Shown piece after piece: positions 44,765 to 53,717 of a stretch of DNA of 64,000 nucleotides. The DNA lies in contig CBDANA010000006.1 of the NCBI GenBank assembly GCA_965197385.1, forward strand, positions 496,001 to 560,000, written 5' to 3'. Position numbers and translations under genes: made by a program. Below the pieces are notes generated by a model. That model ran no database searches and was not told where the DNA came from. It was given only the letters and a program-made list of their open reading frames with translations. Position 1 is the stretch's first letter; each line of letters opens with the position of its first letter. The DNA comes from G963667915 sp965197385. GTDB taxonomy: Bacteria > Acidobacteriota > Vicinamibacteria > Vicinamibacterales > UBA823.

Positions 44765-45055
44765 ACAGCCCCGTATGCGAACAATCGCGTCGAAGTGCCT
44801 CATCAACCGACCCGCCACCGCGAGCGCCAGATGCGCGGCTTCAAATCGATCGCGCACCTCCAACGCTTCGCGTCGGTCCACGGCGTCGTCCAGAATCTCT
44901 TCCGCGTCGGCCGGCACCTCCTACAAGCCGCTCATCACCGCGCGCTCCGCACCCGAGCGTTCGCCGAATGGAACGTGGTGACGTGTGCTTCGTGAGCAGC
45001 CGCCCAAGTTCGGATCTTGGCCGGCGACCCGGCCCGCGTCCGGCAAGTTGACAAA
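44765..45055 (+). pseudogene. IS6 transposase 3' fragment
   Basis: Encodes APYANNRVEVPHQPTRHRER to the end FAEWNVVTCAS, then the element end CAAGTTGACAAA at 45044-45055. It is near-identical to 40485-40775, inverted. The 5' 500 bases of the element are missing. Confidence 0.88.
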
Positions 45056-45164
45056 ACCACGGGACATCCCCCTGATGCAGTCCGCCGTTTTGTGCGAGCG
45101 AACGACCGATCTGACTGTCGACCTCCCGAACAGCCGCCTTTAACACTGCGCGGATCGTAACCAT
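45054..45164 (-). pseudogene. Truncated ORF directly downstream of dam
   Basis: ATG 45164, with GGAGG seven bases before it, starts MVTIRAVLKAAVREVDSQIG and then RSLAQNGGLHQGDVP, before the IS6 end cuts it off at 45055. It is 28 bp after the methylase stop on the same strand. I do not recognise it; position suggests a partner such as a restriction enzyme. Confidence 0.45.
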
Positions 45165-45192
45165 CGTTGCGCCTCCAGATATGGTCCTTGGT

Positions 45193-46173
45193 TTATTTCC
45201 CTCTGCGGGGGATGTTTGTGATCAGATACTCAAGCACGGTGCCGCGCTTCGAGGCGTCCGAGTTAATGGCGCGCCTAGCCGGTACTTTGTGGGCTCGGAG
45301 ACCTGCCGCCCCCGCTTCAGGGTTACCGTCGTACAAACGAATAACGTCTGGTGCGGTCGAATTACTGAGTAGAACCCAACATCCGCCTAACGCGAGCTGG
45401 ACCACGACCCGCTGCAGTCGCTCTTGGTCCTCGAATGAGAAGCCTTTAGCCGTGTAGGAGGTGAACAACGCAGTACTCGTCAACGGAGCGTAGGGCGGAT
45501 CGAAGTACACGAAGTCGCCAGGCCTTACACGACTGACAACGCTCTCGAAGCTGTCTTGCACGAGCGTCACGTTGCCGCTCAGAGCTGTCGCCACCGCTTC
45601 GAGATTGTCTGCGTCGCAAATGCGCGGGTTTCTGTAACGGCCTGGCGGGACATTGAATCCACCGTGTGAGTTCAATCGAAACAGACCGTTGAATCCTGTG
45701 CGATTAAGGTAGATCAGCATGGCGGCTAGAGACGCTGTGTAACGCTGGCTAGCCGGGTTTTTTCCCTGGAGGATCCGACGTCGAGCTGGGTTGAACCGCT
45801 TATCTCGCACCTGGTAGTAATGCTGGCGCGGATCCGCTTGATGGGCGGAGCTAAGACGCTCCAAATGGTGGATCACCTGGGGGGTCCTGTCCCGAATAGA
45901 AAGATAGCAACCAATCAGATCAGCGTTGCTGTCGATCAGGGTAGATTGTCGATCCCCTAACAGGCCTTGGTTATACAAATCAAAGAACACGGCTCCACTG
46001 CCAACAAAGGGCTCGCAGTAGTTCCTGAACTCAGTGGGATAAAACCGTCGTATCTGTGGTAGGAGCTGGCGCTTTCCACCAGCCCACTTCAAGGCTGGCC
46101 GAACGGGACACACCGCGCTCGACGTACGCACGTCTCGGTCCTTTGTACTCAACGCTGCGATCTGTGAACTCAT
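45193..46173 (-). CDS. dam: Dam-type DNA adenine methyltransferase (D12 class)
   Basis: A 326-residue N6-adenine methylase. Motif order is alpha class: LKWAGGKRQLLPQIRRFYP, the AdoMet motif YCEPFVGSGAVFFDLYNQG, target recognition with LNRTGFNGLFRLNSHGGFNV, and the catalytic DPPY in GDFVYFDPPYAPL. The SGN-like ending FVLLSNS-type (CWVLLSNSTAPDVIRLY) is also present. It probably methylates GATC-like sites, but the recognition site is inference. Start ATG 46173 is before the conserved core; GTG further upstream is possible. The 5' flank is an IS3 element at 46213. Confidence 0.92.
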   Translation of the reverse strand: MSSQIAALSTKDRDVRTSSAVCPVRPALKWAGGKRQLLPQIRRFYPTEFRNYCEPFVGSGAVFFDLYNQGLLGDRQSTLIDSNADLIGCYLSIRDRTPQVIHHLERLSSAHQADPRQHYYQVRDKRFNPARRRILQGKNPASQRYTASLAAMLIYLNRTGFNGLFRLNSHGGFNVPPGRYRNPRICDADNLEAVATALSGNVTLVQDSFESVVSRVRPGDFVYFDPPYAPLTSTALFTSYTAKGFSFEDQERLQRVVVQLALGGCWVLLSNSTAPDVIRLYDGNPEAGAAGLRAHKVPARRAINSDASKRGTVLEYLITNIPRRGK

Positions 46174-46263
46174 CGGGACAAAGGGGGTCACAGCGACGAC
46201 AGAAGCCAACCATGAATCGTACCGGGTTTCTCGGAGACCTCATTGCTTGGGAGGATGGGGTCT

Positions 46264-46584
46264 ATGGGACGTCCAAGTCGGTTTTCTCCGGAAGTGCGCG
46301 AACGTGCCGTCCGGATGGTCGAGGAGCACCGAGAGGCCCACGCCTCAGAGTGGGCGGTGCTGCAGTCGGTGGCGCCGAAGCTCGGCTGCACGGCGGAGAC
46401 GCTGCGGAAGTGGGTGCGGCAGGCGCAGCGTGATGCTGGGCATCGGCCGGGCCTGACGACGAGCGAGCGGGAGCGGTTGAAGGAGCTGGAGCGCGAGGTC
46501 CGTGAGCTGAAGCGGGCGAATGAGATCCTGCGGAAAGCGTTCGCGTATTTCGCCCAGGCGGAGCTCGACCGCCGGAGGACGTAG
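46264..46584 (+). CDS. IS3-family transposase OrfA
   Basis: A 106-residue HTH plus coiled-coil protein, MGRPSRFSPEVRERAVRMVE to FAYFAQAELDRRRT, identical to the fragment copy at 26030-26350. It ends 5 bases before orfB. Intact, but its OrfB partner is interrupted. Confidence 0.9.
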   Translation: MGRPSRFSPEVRERAVRMVEEHREAHASEWAVLQSVAPKLGCTAETLRKWVRQAQRDAGHRPGLTTSERERLKELEREVRELKRANEILRKAFAYFAQAELDRRRT

Positions 46585-47198
46585 CCACGATGGTCCAGTT
46601 CATCGCCGACCATCGCGCCGTGTTCGGGGTCGAGCCGATCTGCGCCGTGCTGCCGATCGCCCCGTCGACGTATCATCGCCATCGGCACCAGCGGACACAT
46701 CCGACGCGCCGGTCCGCACGGGCGCCGCGCGACGATCAGCTCCGCGTCGAGATTCAGCGGGTCTATGACGCGCACCAGCAGGTCTACGGCCCCCGGAAAG
46801 TCTGGAAGCAGCTGCGGCGGGACGGCGTCCGCGTGGCGCGCTGCACCGTGGCGCGCCTGATGCGCGCGATGGGCCTTGCCGGGGCCGTCCGGGGCCGGGC
46901 CTGGGTCACCACGACCCCCGCAGGTGAGGGCGGTCGCCCGGTGGACCTCGTTGACCGCCGATTCGTGGCCACCCGTCCGAATCAGCTCTGGGTCTCCGAT
47001 TTCACGTACGTCGCAACCTGGGGCGGCTTTGTCTACGTCGCGGTCGTCATCGACGTGTTTGCGCGCCGCATTGTGGGCTGGCGGGTGTCGGCCTCCATGC
47101 GCACGGACTTTGTGCTGGATGCGTTGGAGCAGGCGATCTACGCCCGCCGGGGCGACGCCCTCACCGGCCTCGTACATCACAGTGATGCCGGGTCGCAA

Positions 47199-48650
47199 GG
47201 TGAATTCAACTGGTCGTCGCAACACCTCGATGATGAGGTGCTGCGATGCAGGAACGGAGACGGAGAAGGTCAGACCGGGCGGGTCGACCTGCGATGCGTT
47301 CGCCTGGCCGGCCGCCGGTAGCGGGGCGTGCGGAGCAGCAACGGTTCTGGAAGGCGATCACCCGGGGGCTGTCGAGTGAGGATGCCGCAGTGTCCTGCGG
47401 CGTGTCGCCGCCCGTGGGTGGTCGTTGGTTCCGTGAGGGCGGTGGTATGCCGCCGATCAGCTTGGCGCCCCGATCAGCTCGCTCCCTGTCCTTCGCGGAG
47501 CGGGAAGAGATCGCGATCCTGAGAGCTCAGGGCGCCGGGGTGCGCGACATTGCCCGTCGGCTCCGGAGAGCCCCGTCGACTGTCTCACGTGAGCTGCGTC
47601 GCAACGCGGCGACTCGGAGCGGCGGTCTGGCGTATCGGGCGTCGACTGCGCAGTGGCACAGCGACCGACGTGCCAAGCGCCCGAAGATAGCCAAGCTGGC
47701 CGCGAACGATCGGCTCAGGAGCTACGTGCAGGACCACCTCGCCGGCACGGTGATGGCTGAGGATGGGACGCCCGCGCCTGGCCTAAACGTGGGCTCCTGG
47801 AGTGGTCGACGTCATGGCCGCCGCCAGGACCGACATTGGGCGACATCGTGGAGCCCGCAGCAGATCGCCCATCGGCTCCGGACCGAGTATCCAGACGATG
47901 AATCGATGAGGGTCTCGCACGAGGCGATTTACCAAGCGCTGTACATCCAGGGGCGGGGGGCACTGCGCCGCGAGCTGACGGCGTGCTTGCGCACCGGGCG
48001 GGCGCTACGCGTGCCGAGGGCTCGCCGCCGTGGTCGCGGCAAGGAGTTTGTGGGCTCCGACATCATGATCAGCGAGCGGCCCGCCGAGGCCAAGGACCGA
48101 GCGGTTCCTGGACACTGGGAAGGCGACCTGATCATCGGACTTGGCAGTTCCGCGATCGGCACATTGGTCGAACGCACCACCCGATTCACGATGCTGCTCC
48201 ACCTGCCTCGCATGGCCGACCGTGGCCGACTCAGGGTCAAGAACGGTCCGGCTCTTGCGGGGCATGGCGCCGAAGCCGTCCGCGATGCGATCACGTCGAC
48301 GCTCGCGACGCTTCCTGATCAGCTACGTCGGTCACTGACCTGGGACCAAGGCGCGGAGATGGCACAGCACGCCCAACTGCGTATCGACACTGGGCTGCAC
48401 GTCTTCTTCTGCGACCCCCGCAGTCCGTGGCAGCGCGGCACGAACGAGAACACCAACGGCCTGCTGCGCCAGTACTTCCCCAAAGGGACTGACCTCCATA
48501 GGCATCGTGCGAGCGACATTGCTGCTGTCGCGGCCACACTCAACCGCCGACCGCGGAAGACTCTCGGTTGGAGAACGCCATCCGAAGCCTTCAACGAACT
48601 GCTACTCTCACACCAGTGAGGACGTGTTGCGACGACCCCTTGAAACCGGC
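47199..48650 (+). mobile_element. IS30-family insertion sequence, copy 2
   Basis: A 1452-bp element with imperfect inverted ends sharing GGTCGTCGCAACAC and a 3-bp target duplication, CAA (47196-47198 and 48651-48653). It is distinct in sequence from copy 1. Confidence 0.93.
47246..48619 (+). CDS. IS30-family transposase
   Basis: A 457-residue frame; conserved sequence starts at about residue 30 (FWKAITRGLSSEDAAVSCGV). HTH SLSFAEREEIAILRAQGAGV, DIARRLRRAPSTVSRELRRN, then GHWEGDLIIGLGSSAIGTLV (D), SLTWDQGAEMAQHAQLRI (D) and WQRGTNENTNGLLRQYFPKG (E). It is longer than copy 1 because of an extended region between the HTH and the core. The frame is intact. Confidence 0.93.
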   Translation: MQERRRRRSDRAGRPAMRSPGRPPVAGRAEQQRFWKAITRGLSSEDAAVSCGVSPPVGGRWFREGGGMPPISLAPRSARSLSFAEREEIAILRAQGAGVRDIARRLRRAPSTVSRELRRNAATRSGGLAYRASTAQWHSDRRAKRPKIAKLAANDRLRSYVQDHLAGTVMAEDGTPAPGLNVGSWSGRRHGRRQDRHWATSWSPQQIAHRLRTEYPDDESMRVSHEAIYQALYIQGRGALRRELTACLRTGRALRVPRARRRGRGKEFVGSDIMISERPAEAKDRAVPGHWEGDLIIGLGSSAIGTLVERTTRFTMLLHLPRMADRGRLRVKNGPALAGHGAEAVRDAITSTLATLPDQLRRSLTWDQGAEMAQHAQLRIDTGLHVFFCDPRSPWQRGTNENTNGLLRQYFPKGTDLHRHRASDIAAVAATLNRRPRKTLGWRTPSEAFNELLLSHQ

Positions 48651-48977
48651 CAATATCTCTCGATGCGGTACACGGATCGCCTCGTGGACGCCGGCATCGC
48701 GCCGTCGGTCGGCAGCCAAGGCGATGCCTATGACAATGCCCTCGCCGAATCGGTGATCGGCTTGTACAAGACGGAGGTGATTCGACGGAAGGGCCCGTGG
48801 CGCACCCTCGAGGCCGTGGAGTTCGCCACCTTGACGTGGGTGGACTGGTTCAACACACGACGACTGTTGGGGCCGCTCGGGGACATTCCACCAGCAGAGT
48901 TCGAGGCGCAGTACTATGAGCAGGCTGAGGTGGCCTGATTCAACGAATTCGGTCTCCGAGAAACCCGGTACGATTCA

Positions 48978-49261
48978 ATTTGCACGTATGCGAGGCAGAC
49001 AAATTAGCTGATGAAGATGACGGCGCACAGGTTTTGATCGGCATGGATGTTATCGGTACAGGTGACTTTGCGATAAGTAACTACCGAGATAGAACGACGT
49101 TCACCTTTCGCTTACCTTCACAAGAACAAATTGACTTCTTGCCCCGAGATTTGCGTCCGCCTGGGTCGGCTTTAAGAGGTGAGCACGTCACGAAGGTTGG
49201 CCGGAATGATCCATGCCCATGCGGGAGTGGTAAGAAATACAAGAAGTGCCACGGCCTGTAA
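48978..49261 (+). pseudogene. Aspartyl-protease-like/SEC-C protein, C-terminal fragment
   Basis: The frame emerging from the IS3 end encodes VLIGMDVIGTGDFAISNYRD, TFTFRLPSQEQIDFLPRDL and a terminal SEC-C zinc motif, NDPCPCGSGKKYKKCHGL. The IGMD-x-IxxGDFAI text is that of retroviral-like aspartyl protease domains. The N-terminal part is missing, removed with the IS3 insertion. SEC-C is often used for protein binding. Confidence 0.8.
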
Positions 49262-49656
49262 GCCCACCTAAATTGTAGACAGGTATATAAGCCCCAAAGG
49301 ATAACTCCTAGATTGAGGCTGTCACCGGACGCACGCAGGTAGGCCGTCACCGGCTCGCGCCAGGCCGGATGGTCGGCATGGCGGGTTCGGATCTCGGCCC
49401 TGAGGTACCGGTCGCCGCCCAGGCGCGCATCGAGTCAGATGCTGTTGGCGCGGGGTGAGCCGGGCGCGCTGCGCGCTGAGACCCAAGGCATCCGGCGGAC
49501 CCACTCTACCATGGGGTCCACGCCGGGTGAGGGAGCCGCCACGTTCCGGTGGCCGCCGTCAGGGGTACGTGACATGATACGGGCGTTTTCGGGGGTCTGA
49601 GACCGTGCGGCGGGTGCCACCCGTGTCGCCACCGCGCGGTCGGACAAGGGGAACGC
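49262..49656. other. Non-coding junction at the right edge of the IS-rich region
   Basis: No convincing gene in 395 bases. A short minus-strand stretch (about 49300-49440) reads LDARLGGDRYLRAEIRTRHA, which could be a gene remnant, but it has no start and I do not recognise it. Confidence 0.4.
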
Positions 49657-49734
49657 ATGGGCAGTCAAGGAATTCAGTTTTCACGTCGTCGGTTCCTCGG
49701 AACGTCTGCGGTCGCCGCGGCGACAGACGCGTAG
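49657..49734 (+). pseudogene. Tat signal-peptide stub
   Basis: ATG 49657, with AAGGGG upstream, encodes 25 residues, MGSQGIQFSRRRFLGTSAVA and AATDA, then TAG. The twin-arginine motif SRRRFLG followed by an alanine-rich h-region is a normal Tat leader, but no mature protein follows. This looks like the 5' end of a deleted or truncated Tat-exported enzyme. Confidence 0.6.
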
Positions 49735-49844
49735 GCTGTCTACATTTCACGTGAGGCGCGGCGGGCGGCCTGCCCGTCGCGCCCCCATTTTCCGTTTCGC
49801 GATCATCGGTCATCGATCAATAGTTCACACGGGGGGAGGGTGTC

Positions 49845-51119
49845 ATGTCACGTAAATGGCTAGTCGTCGCGCCGCTGCTGATCACCACGTGGGCGTGCGG
49901 TGGTGCGCCGGAGGAGGCCGAGGTCGCGCCGGAGTCGACCGCGGAACAGATCGTCGAGCAGGCGCACGCCATTCACGAGCGCATCCTCACGATCGACACG
50001 CACGACGACATTCCGTTCAACTTCGCGACGGCCGAGGTCGATCCGGGCGTGCGCGGCGACCGGAAGGTCGACCTGCCGAAGATGCGCGAAGGCGGCCTGG
50101 ACGTCGGGTTCTTCGTCGTCTTCGTCGGCCAGACAGAACGGACGCCGGAGAACTACGAGCAGGCCAAGGCGGATGCGATGACGAAATTCGACGCAATCCA
50201 CCGGATGACCGAGGAAATGCATCCGGACGCGATCGAGCTGGCCTACTCGGCTGACGACATCGAGCGGATTCATGGCGAGGGCAAGCTCGTGGCGGCGATC
50301 GGCATCGAGAACGGCTACGTCATCGGCAAGGATCTCTCACTGCTCGGGACGTACCACGAGCTGGGCGCCCGGTACATCACGCTGGCGCATGGCGGCCACA
50401 ACGACATCGCCGACTCGGCGACGCCGCGCGATAGCGAGCCAGAGTCCGAGCACGACGGGTTGAGCGCGTTCGGAGAGGAGGTCGTGGCCGAGATGAACCG
50501 CCTCGGCATCATGGTGGACGTGTCGCACATCTCGAAGCAGGCGATGCTCGACGCGACGGCCGCGTCGCGGGCGCCGGTCATCGGGTCGCACTCCAGCATG
50601 CGGGCAATCAATGATCATCCGCGCAACATGGACGACGAGCAGCTGCTGGCGCTCCGGGACAGTGGTGGTGTCATCCAGACTGTCGCCCTCGGCGGGTTCG
50701 TTAAGTCGGCGCCGGCGGAGAAGCAGGACGCGATCGCCGCGCTACGCGAGGAGATGGGGATCGAGGGCCGCGCAGGCGTGCGAAGCCTGGGTGACGAGCC
50801 GCGCGCCGAGTACGACCGCCGCCTGGCGGAGCTCGACACCGAGTGGCCACCGGCGAACGTCCAGGACTTCGTTGACCACATCGACCATGGCGTCGAGCTG
50901 ATCGGCATCGATCATATCGGCATCAGCTCCGACTTCGACGGCGGCGGCGGGATCGAGGGCTGGAACGACGCCAGCGAGACCTTCAACGTGACGCTGGAGC
51001 TCGTCCGGCGCGGGTATAGCGAGGAAGACATCGCCAAGCTCTGGGGCGGCAACCTGCTCCGCGTCCTGCGTGCCGCGGAGCGCGTAGCCCAGGAACTGCA
51101 GGGCGGGACGACCTCCTGA
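49845..51119 (+). CDS. Membrane dipeptidase (peptidase M19), probable lipoprotein
   Basis: A zinc dipeptidase of the renal dipeptidase family. The 424-residue protein has a short hydrophobic leader ending TTWACGG, a plausible lipobox with Cys18. The metal-site motif is LTIDTHDDIPFNF, followed by VAAIGIENGYVIGKDLSLLG, YITLAHGGHNDIADS, GIMVDVSHISKQAMLDAT, VIGSHSSMRAINDHPRNMDD and GIDHIGISSDFDGGGG, all in M19 order. It is expected outside the cytoplasmic membrane. It could act with the CstA and Yej-like peptide uptake systems to the right. Confidence 0.94.
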   Translation: MSRKWLVVAPLLITTWACGGAPEEAEVAPESTAEQIVEQAHAIHERILTIDTHDDIPFNFATAEVDPGVRGDRKVDLPKMREGGLDVGFFVVFVGQTERTPENYEQAKADAMTKFDAIHRMTEEMHPDAIELAYSADDIERIHGEGKLVAAIGIENGYVIGKDLSLLGTYHELGARYITLAHGGHNDIADSATPRDSEPESEHDGLSAFGEEVVAEMNRLGIMVDVSHISKQAMLDATAASRAPVIGSHSSMRAINDHPRNMDDEQLLALRDSGGVIQTVALGGFVKSAPAEKQDAIAALREEMGIEGRAGVRSLGDEPRAEYDRRLAELDTEWPPANVQDFVDHIDHGVELIGIDHIGISSDFDGGGGIEGWNDASETFNVTLELVRRGYSEEDIAKLWGGNLLRVLRAAERVAQELQGGTTS

Positions 51120-51395
51120 GCGGCACGAGTGGCGAGATCGGCGCGCTGGCGGTGACGCGCGACTAGCTTGACGCGTGTCGCGCGCCGGCATCGGCCTTAA
51201 GCCTCTTCAGGCGAAGGCGCGACCGTCGGTCGTCAGCCGTCTTGACCCAGCCGGCGATAAGGCAGCGCGCTCCGGATGCCGATCGAGCGTGGTTCTGTCG
51301 GTGGGCTCGTACGAGGAAGCCATGCTCAACCCTGATGCGTCAAAGGCGGGGTGTCGCCGGCCGGGGCGGGCGACGTGGACGTGCTCAGTGGGTAC

Positions 51396-52181
51396 TCAGC
51401 GGCGGCCGGGTATTGCCGGCATCTGCATCGCCTGGTAGTCGGCTGGCGGCGTGAACGTGTCGGCCGGCATCGATCCCACCTGGACACCGAGCAGCGTCGA
51501 CGTCGCCTGGTTCTCGCCGGTCGAGACGATCCGGACGGCGCGGCCTTCCGGCATCCCCTGGGCTCTGCCGATCTCCGCGTAGCGTTGGAGCATCGCCTGG
51601 GGATTGCGCTGCTGGCCGGCCATGCCCATCGGCATCTGCATCGCCGATGCCATGTCGACGACGGAGGCCATGATTTCGAACAGGCCGATCTCGGTGTCCT
51701 CACTCAGCCAGAGCTGGCCCTGATCGCCGTCCTGGTTCTGTACCTGCACTTCGAACGCGTTCCAGGCGCCGATCGTCTCGCGGTTGCCGGTCGCTTCGAA
51801 GGTGATGTTGCCGCGGACCGGATCCGCAGCGCCTGCGCCCGGTCCGCCGCCGCGGCCCATCCGGCCCATCATCTGCTGCATCATATTCAGCTGCTGCGCG
51901 CCCCATTCGATGTAGCGCCGCTCGGCATGCTGGATCATGAGCATGCGGGGCTGGGCGCCGCCCGCCCAGATGATCGACATTTCCGGCATGTCCATCCGAA
52001 ACTGGTCGGCGGCGATCCAGCAGGTCATCTCCATCGGCGCGTTCGATCCCTGCTCGATGCGAATGATGGCGGAGAATTCCTCCGACTGTGCCGTCACCGG
52101 CCGCGGCGCCGCGACGGCGTCGACGAAGCTCAGCATGAACAGGGTCAGCAGAATCCTGGCGGCGTGGTGAGACAGGATCAT
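51396..52181 (-). CDS. Secreted DUF4412-like protein
   Basis: A 261-residue protein with a signal peptide (ILLTLFMLSFVDAVAAPRP) and a beta-rich body: MEMTCWIAADQFRMDMPEMS, MLMIQHAERRYIEWG, an M/G/Q-rich loop, and TGNRETIGAWNAFEVQVQN. This is the LolA/LppX-like pattern of DUF4412, proteins measuring outer-membrane lipoprotein-like material. The function is unknown; the family call is moderately sure. No operon partner. Confidence 0.65.
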   Translation of the reverse strand: MILSHHAARILLTLFMLSFVDAVAAPRPVTAQSEEFSAIIRIEQGSNAPMEMTCWIAADQFRMDMPEMSIIWAGGAQPRMLMIQHAERRYIEWGAQQLNMMQQMMGRMGRGGGPGAGAADPVRGNITFEATGNRETIGAWNAFEVQVQNQDGDQGQLWLSEDTEIGLFEIMASVVDMASAMQMPMGMAGQQRNPQAMLQRYAEIGRAQGMPEGRAVRIVSTGENQATSTLLGVQVGSMPADTFTPPADYQAMQMPAIPGRR

Positions 52182-52338
52182 CGGTCAGGCCCCCTATCAG
52201 CCCGTGGCGGAGCGCGCTCCGAACGGTGCGACGCGTCAGCCCGGCTCCGGAAGTGTCTAGCAGCTAGGCATCTTGGCACGGATCACCGGGCGGGACAACC
52301 GCAGTACAATGGACTCCTGTTGAGATGAGGATACGATC

Positions 52339-52833
52339 ATGCCCTTGACGACGCTCGATCGACTGCCGGAATCGGCCCGCCTGTGGATCTTCGCCGCCGA
52401 CCGCGAGCTGAACGAGGCGGACGGCGCGCGCCTACTGAAGGAAACTGACGCATTCCTGGATGAGTGGACGGCGCATCGGGCGCACCTGACCGCGGCGCGC
52501 GACTGGCGGTACGGGCGGTTCCTGTTCATCGCGGTCGACGAGTCGGACGCCGGGGCGTCCGGGTGCTCGATCGACGCGCTCGTACGTGAAGTGCAGCGTC
52601 TGGAGCGGTCGTTTGGGGTGACGCTCGCCGATCGCGGCCCGGTGCTGTTCCGGCGCGACGTCGCAATCGAGCGCGTGTCGCGCGGACGGTTCGCCGACTT
52701 GGCGTCGGCCGGCGAGGTGAGTCTCGATACCCCCGTCTTCGACAACACCCTCACGACGGTCGGGGAGGTGCGCGCCGGCCGCTGGGAGACACCGGCGCGC
52801 GACGCGTGGCACGCACGCGCCTTCTTCTCGTGA
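52339..52833 (+). CDS. Conserved protein of unknown function
   Basis: A 164-residue soluble protein: LPESARLWIFAADRELNEAD, FLDEWTAHRAHLTAARDWRY, RFLFIAVDESDAGASGCSID and LVREVQRLERSFGVTL. This pattern is seen in conserved proteins of Bacteroidota and others, sometimes mislabelled as ABC transporter ATPase; there is no Walker motif here. ATG 52339 follows GAGATGAGGATACG. It lies 15 bp before proC, suggesting joint transcription. Confidence 0.8.
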   Translation: MPLTTLDRLPESARLWIFAADRELNEADGARLLKETDAFLDEWTAHRAHLTAARDWRYGRFLFIAVDESDAGASGCSIDALVREVQRLERSFGVTLADRGPVLFRRDVAIERVSRGRFADLASAGEVSLDTPVFDNTLTTVGEVRAGRWETPARDAWHARAFFS

Positions 52834-52848
52834 CGCCGTCGATCGACC

Positions 52849-53717
52849 ATGAACGACACGCTTCAAGACAGCACGCTGGCCTTCATTGGCGCCGGCTTCA
52901 TGGGTGAAGCGATGATCGGCGGGCTGGTCGGCCAGCACCTGGTCACACCAGAGGCGATCGTCGCCAGCGATCATCGCGCGGCGCGCGGCGCTGCGCTCGC
53001 GTCGAGGTTTGGGATTCGCACGACGACCGACAACGCCGCAGCGGTGCGTGACGCGCAGGTCGTCGTGCTGGCCGTCAAGCCGCAGGTGCTCCGGGCCGTG
53101 TTCCAGGAATTGCACGACGTCATCCCGTCGTCTGCGCTCGTCCTGTCGATCGTGGCCGGAGCACGGATCGGATCGATCACGAGCGGCCTCGGCCACGCCG
53201 CCATCGTGCGCTCGATGCCGAACACGCCGGCCCGAGTCGGGGAAGGGATGACGGTCTGGACCGCGACGCCGGTCGTGTCCGACGCGCAGCGGGCCAGGCG
53301 CGCACCATCCTGGCGGCGCTCGGCCACGAGCTGCACGTGGACAACGAGACCTTCCTGGACATGGCGACGGCGATCAGCGGCACCGGGCCGGCCTACGTCT
53401 TCTTGCTCATGGAGGCGCTGATCGACGCGGCGGCCCACCTGGGATTCTCACGCGACGACGCCCGGCATCTGGTGCTGTAGACCATCCGCGGCTCGGCGGC
53501 GTTCGCGCTCCAGTCGAGCGTGCATCCGGCCGAGATGCGCAACGAGGTGACGTCGCCGGGCGGAACGAGCGCCGAGGCGATCTATCAGCTTGAGAAGGGA
53601 TCGTTCCGGACGGTGTTGTCGAAGGCGGTCTGGGCCGCCTACCAGCGGTCGGTGTCGCTCGGCACCCTCGACGCCAGCGTGCCGCCGTTTGAGCCAGCGC
53701 CACCCGACGATGGCTAG
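52849..53717 (+). pseudogene. proC: Pyrroline-5-carboxylate reductase, broken by frameshift and stop
   Basis: The last step of proline synthesis. The N-terminal NADP domain is normal (LAFIGAGFMGEAMIGGLV, VVVLAVKPQVL, IVRSMPNTPARVGEGMTVWT). Near 53295 a base is missing, and the frame switches to ARTILAALGHELHVD and SGTGPAYVFLLMEALIDAAA. At 53478 a TAG replaces the usual CAG (LVL-stop-TIRGSA), after which the conserved EMRNEVTSPGGTSAEAIYQL continues to 53717. Two independent lesions argue for a real pseudogene, though a sequencing error cannot be excluded. No second proC is visible in the window. Confidence 0.9.

Larger units (their letters stand above)
46590..48938 (+). pseudogene. IS3-family OrfB split by an IS30 insertion
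   Basis: The 5' part (46590-47198) encodes QVYGPRKVWKQLRRDGVRVA, LWVSDFTYVATWGGFVYVAV (D) and LVHHSDAGSQ (D). The 3' part (48651-48938) continues in the same frame as YLSMRYTDRLVDAGIAPSVG and DNALAESVIGLYKTEVIRR (E) to the stop. Removing the IS30 and one CAA copy restores a 297-residue protein, so this was an intact transposase before insertion. Confidence 0.93.
46213..48977 (+). mobile_element. IS3-family insertion sequence interrupted by IS30
   Basis: Perfect 27-bp inverted ends start TGAATCGTACCGGGTTTC at 46213, with the complement ending at 48977. It carries orfA, orfB and a nested IS30 (47199-48650). A fragment of the same element type is at 25884-26401. No target duplication is visible at its ends. 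Confidence 0.93.

Noticed and set aside
44543..44995. A single 150-residue protein starting in the intron RT and ending in IS6 sequence
   Set aside because: It is a chance fusion across a rearrangement junction: the first half is RT N-terminus, the second half the IS6 transposase end.
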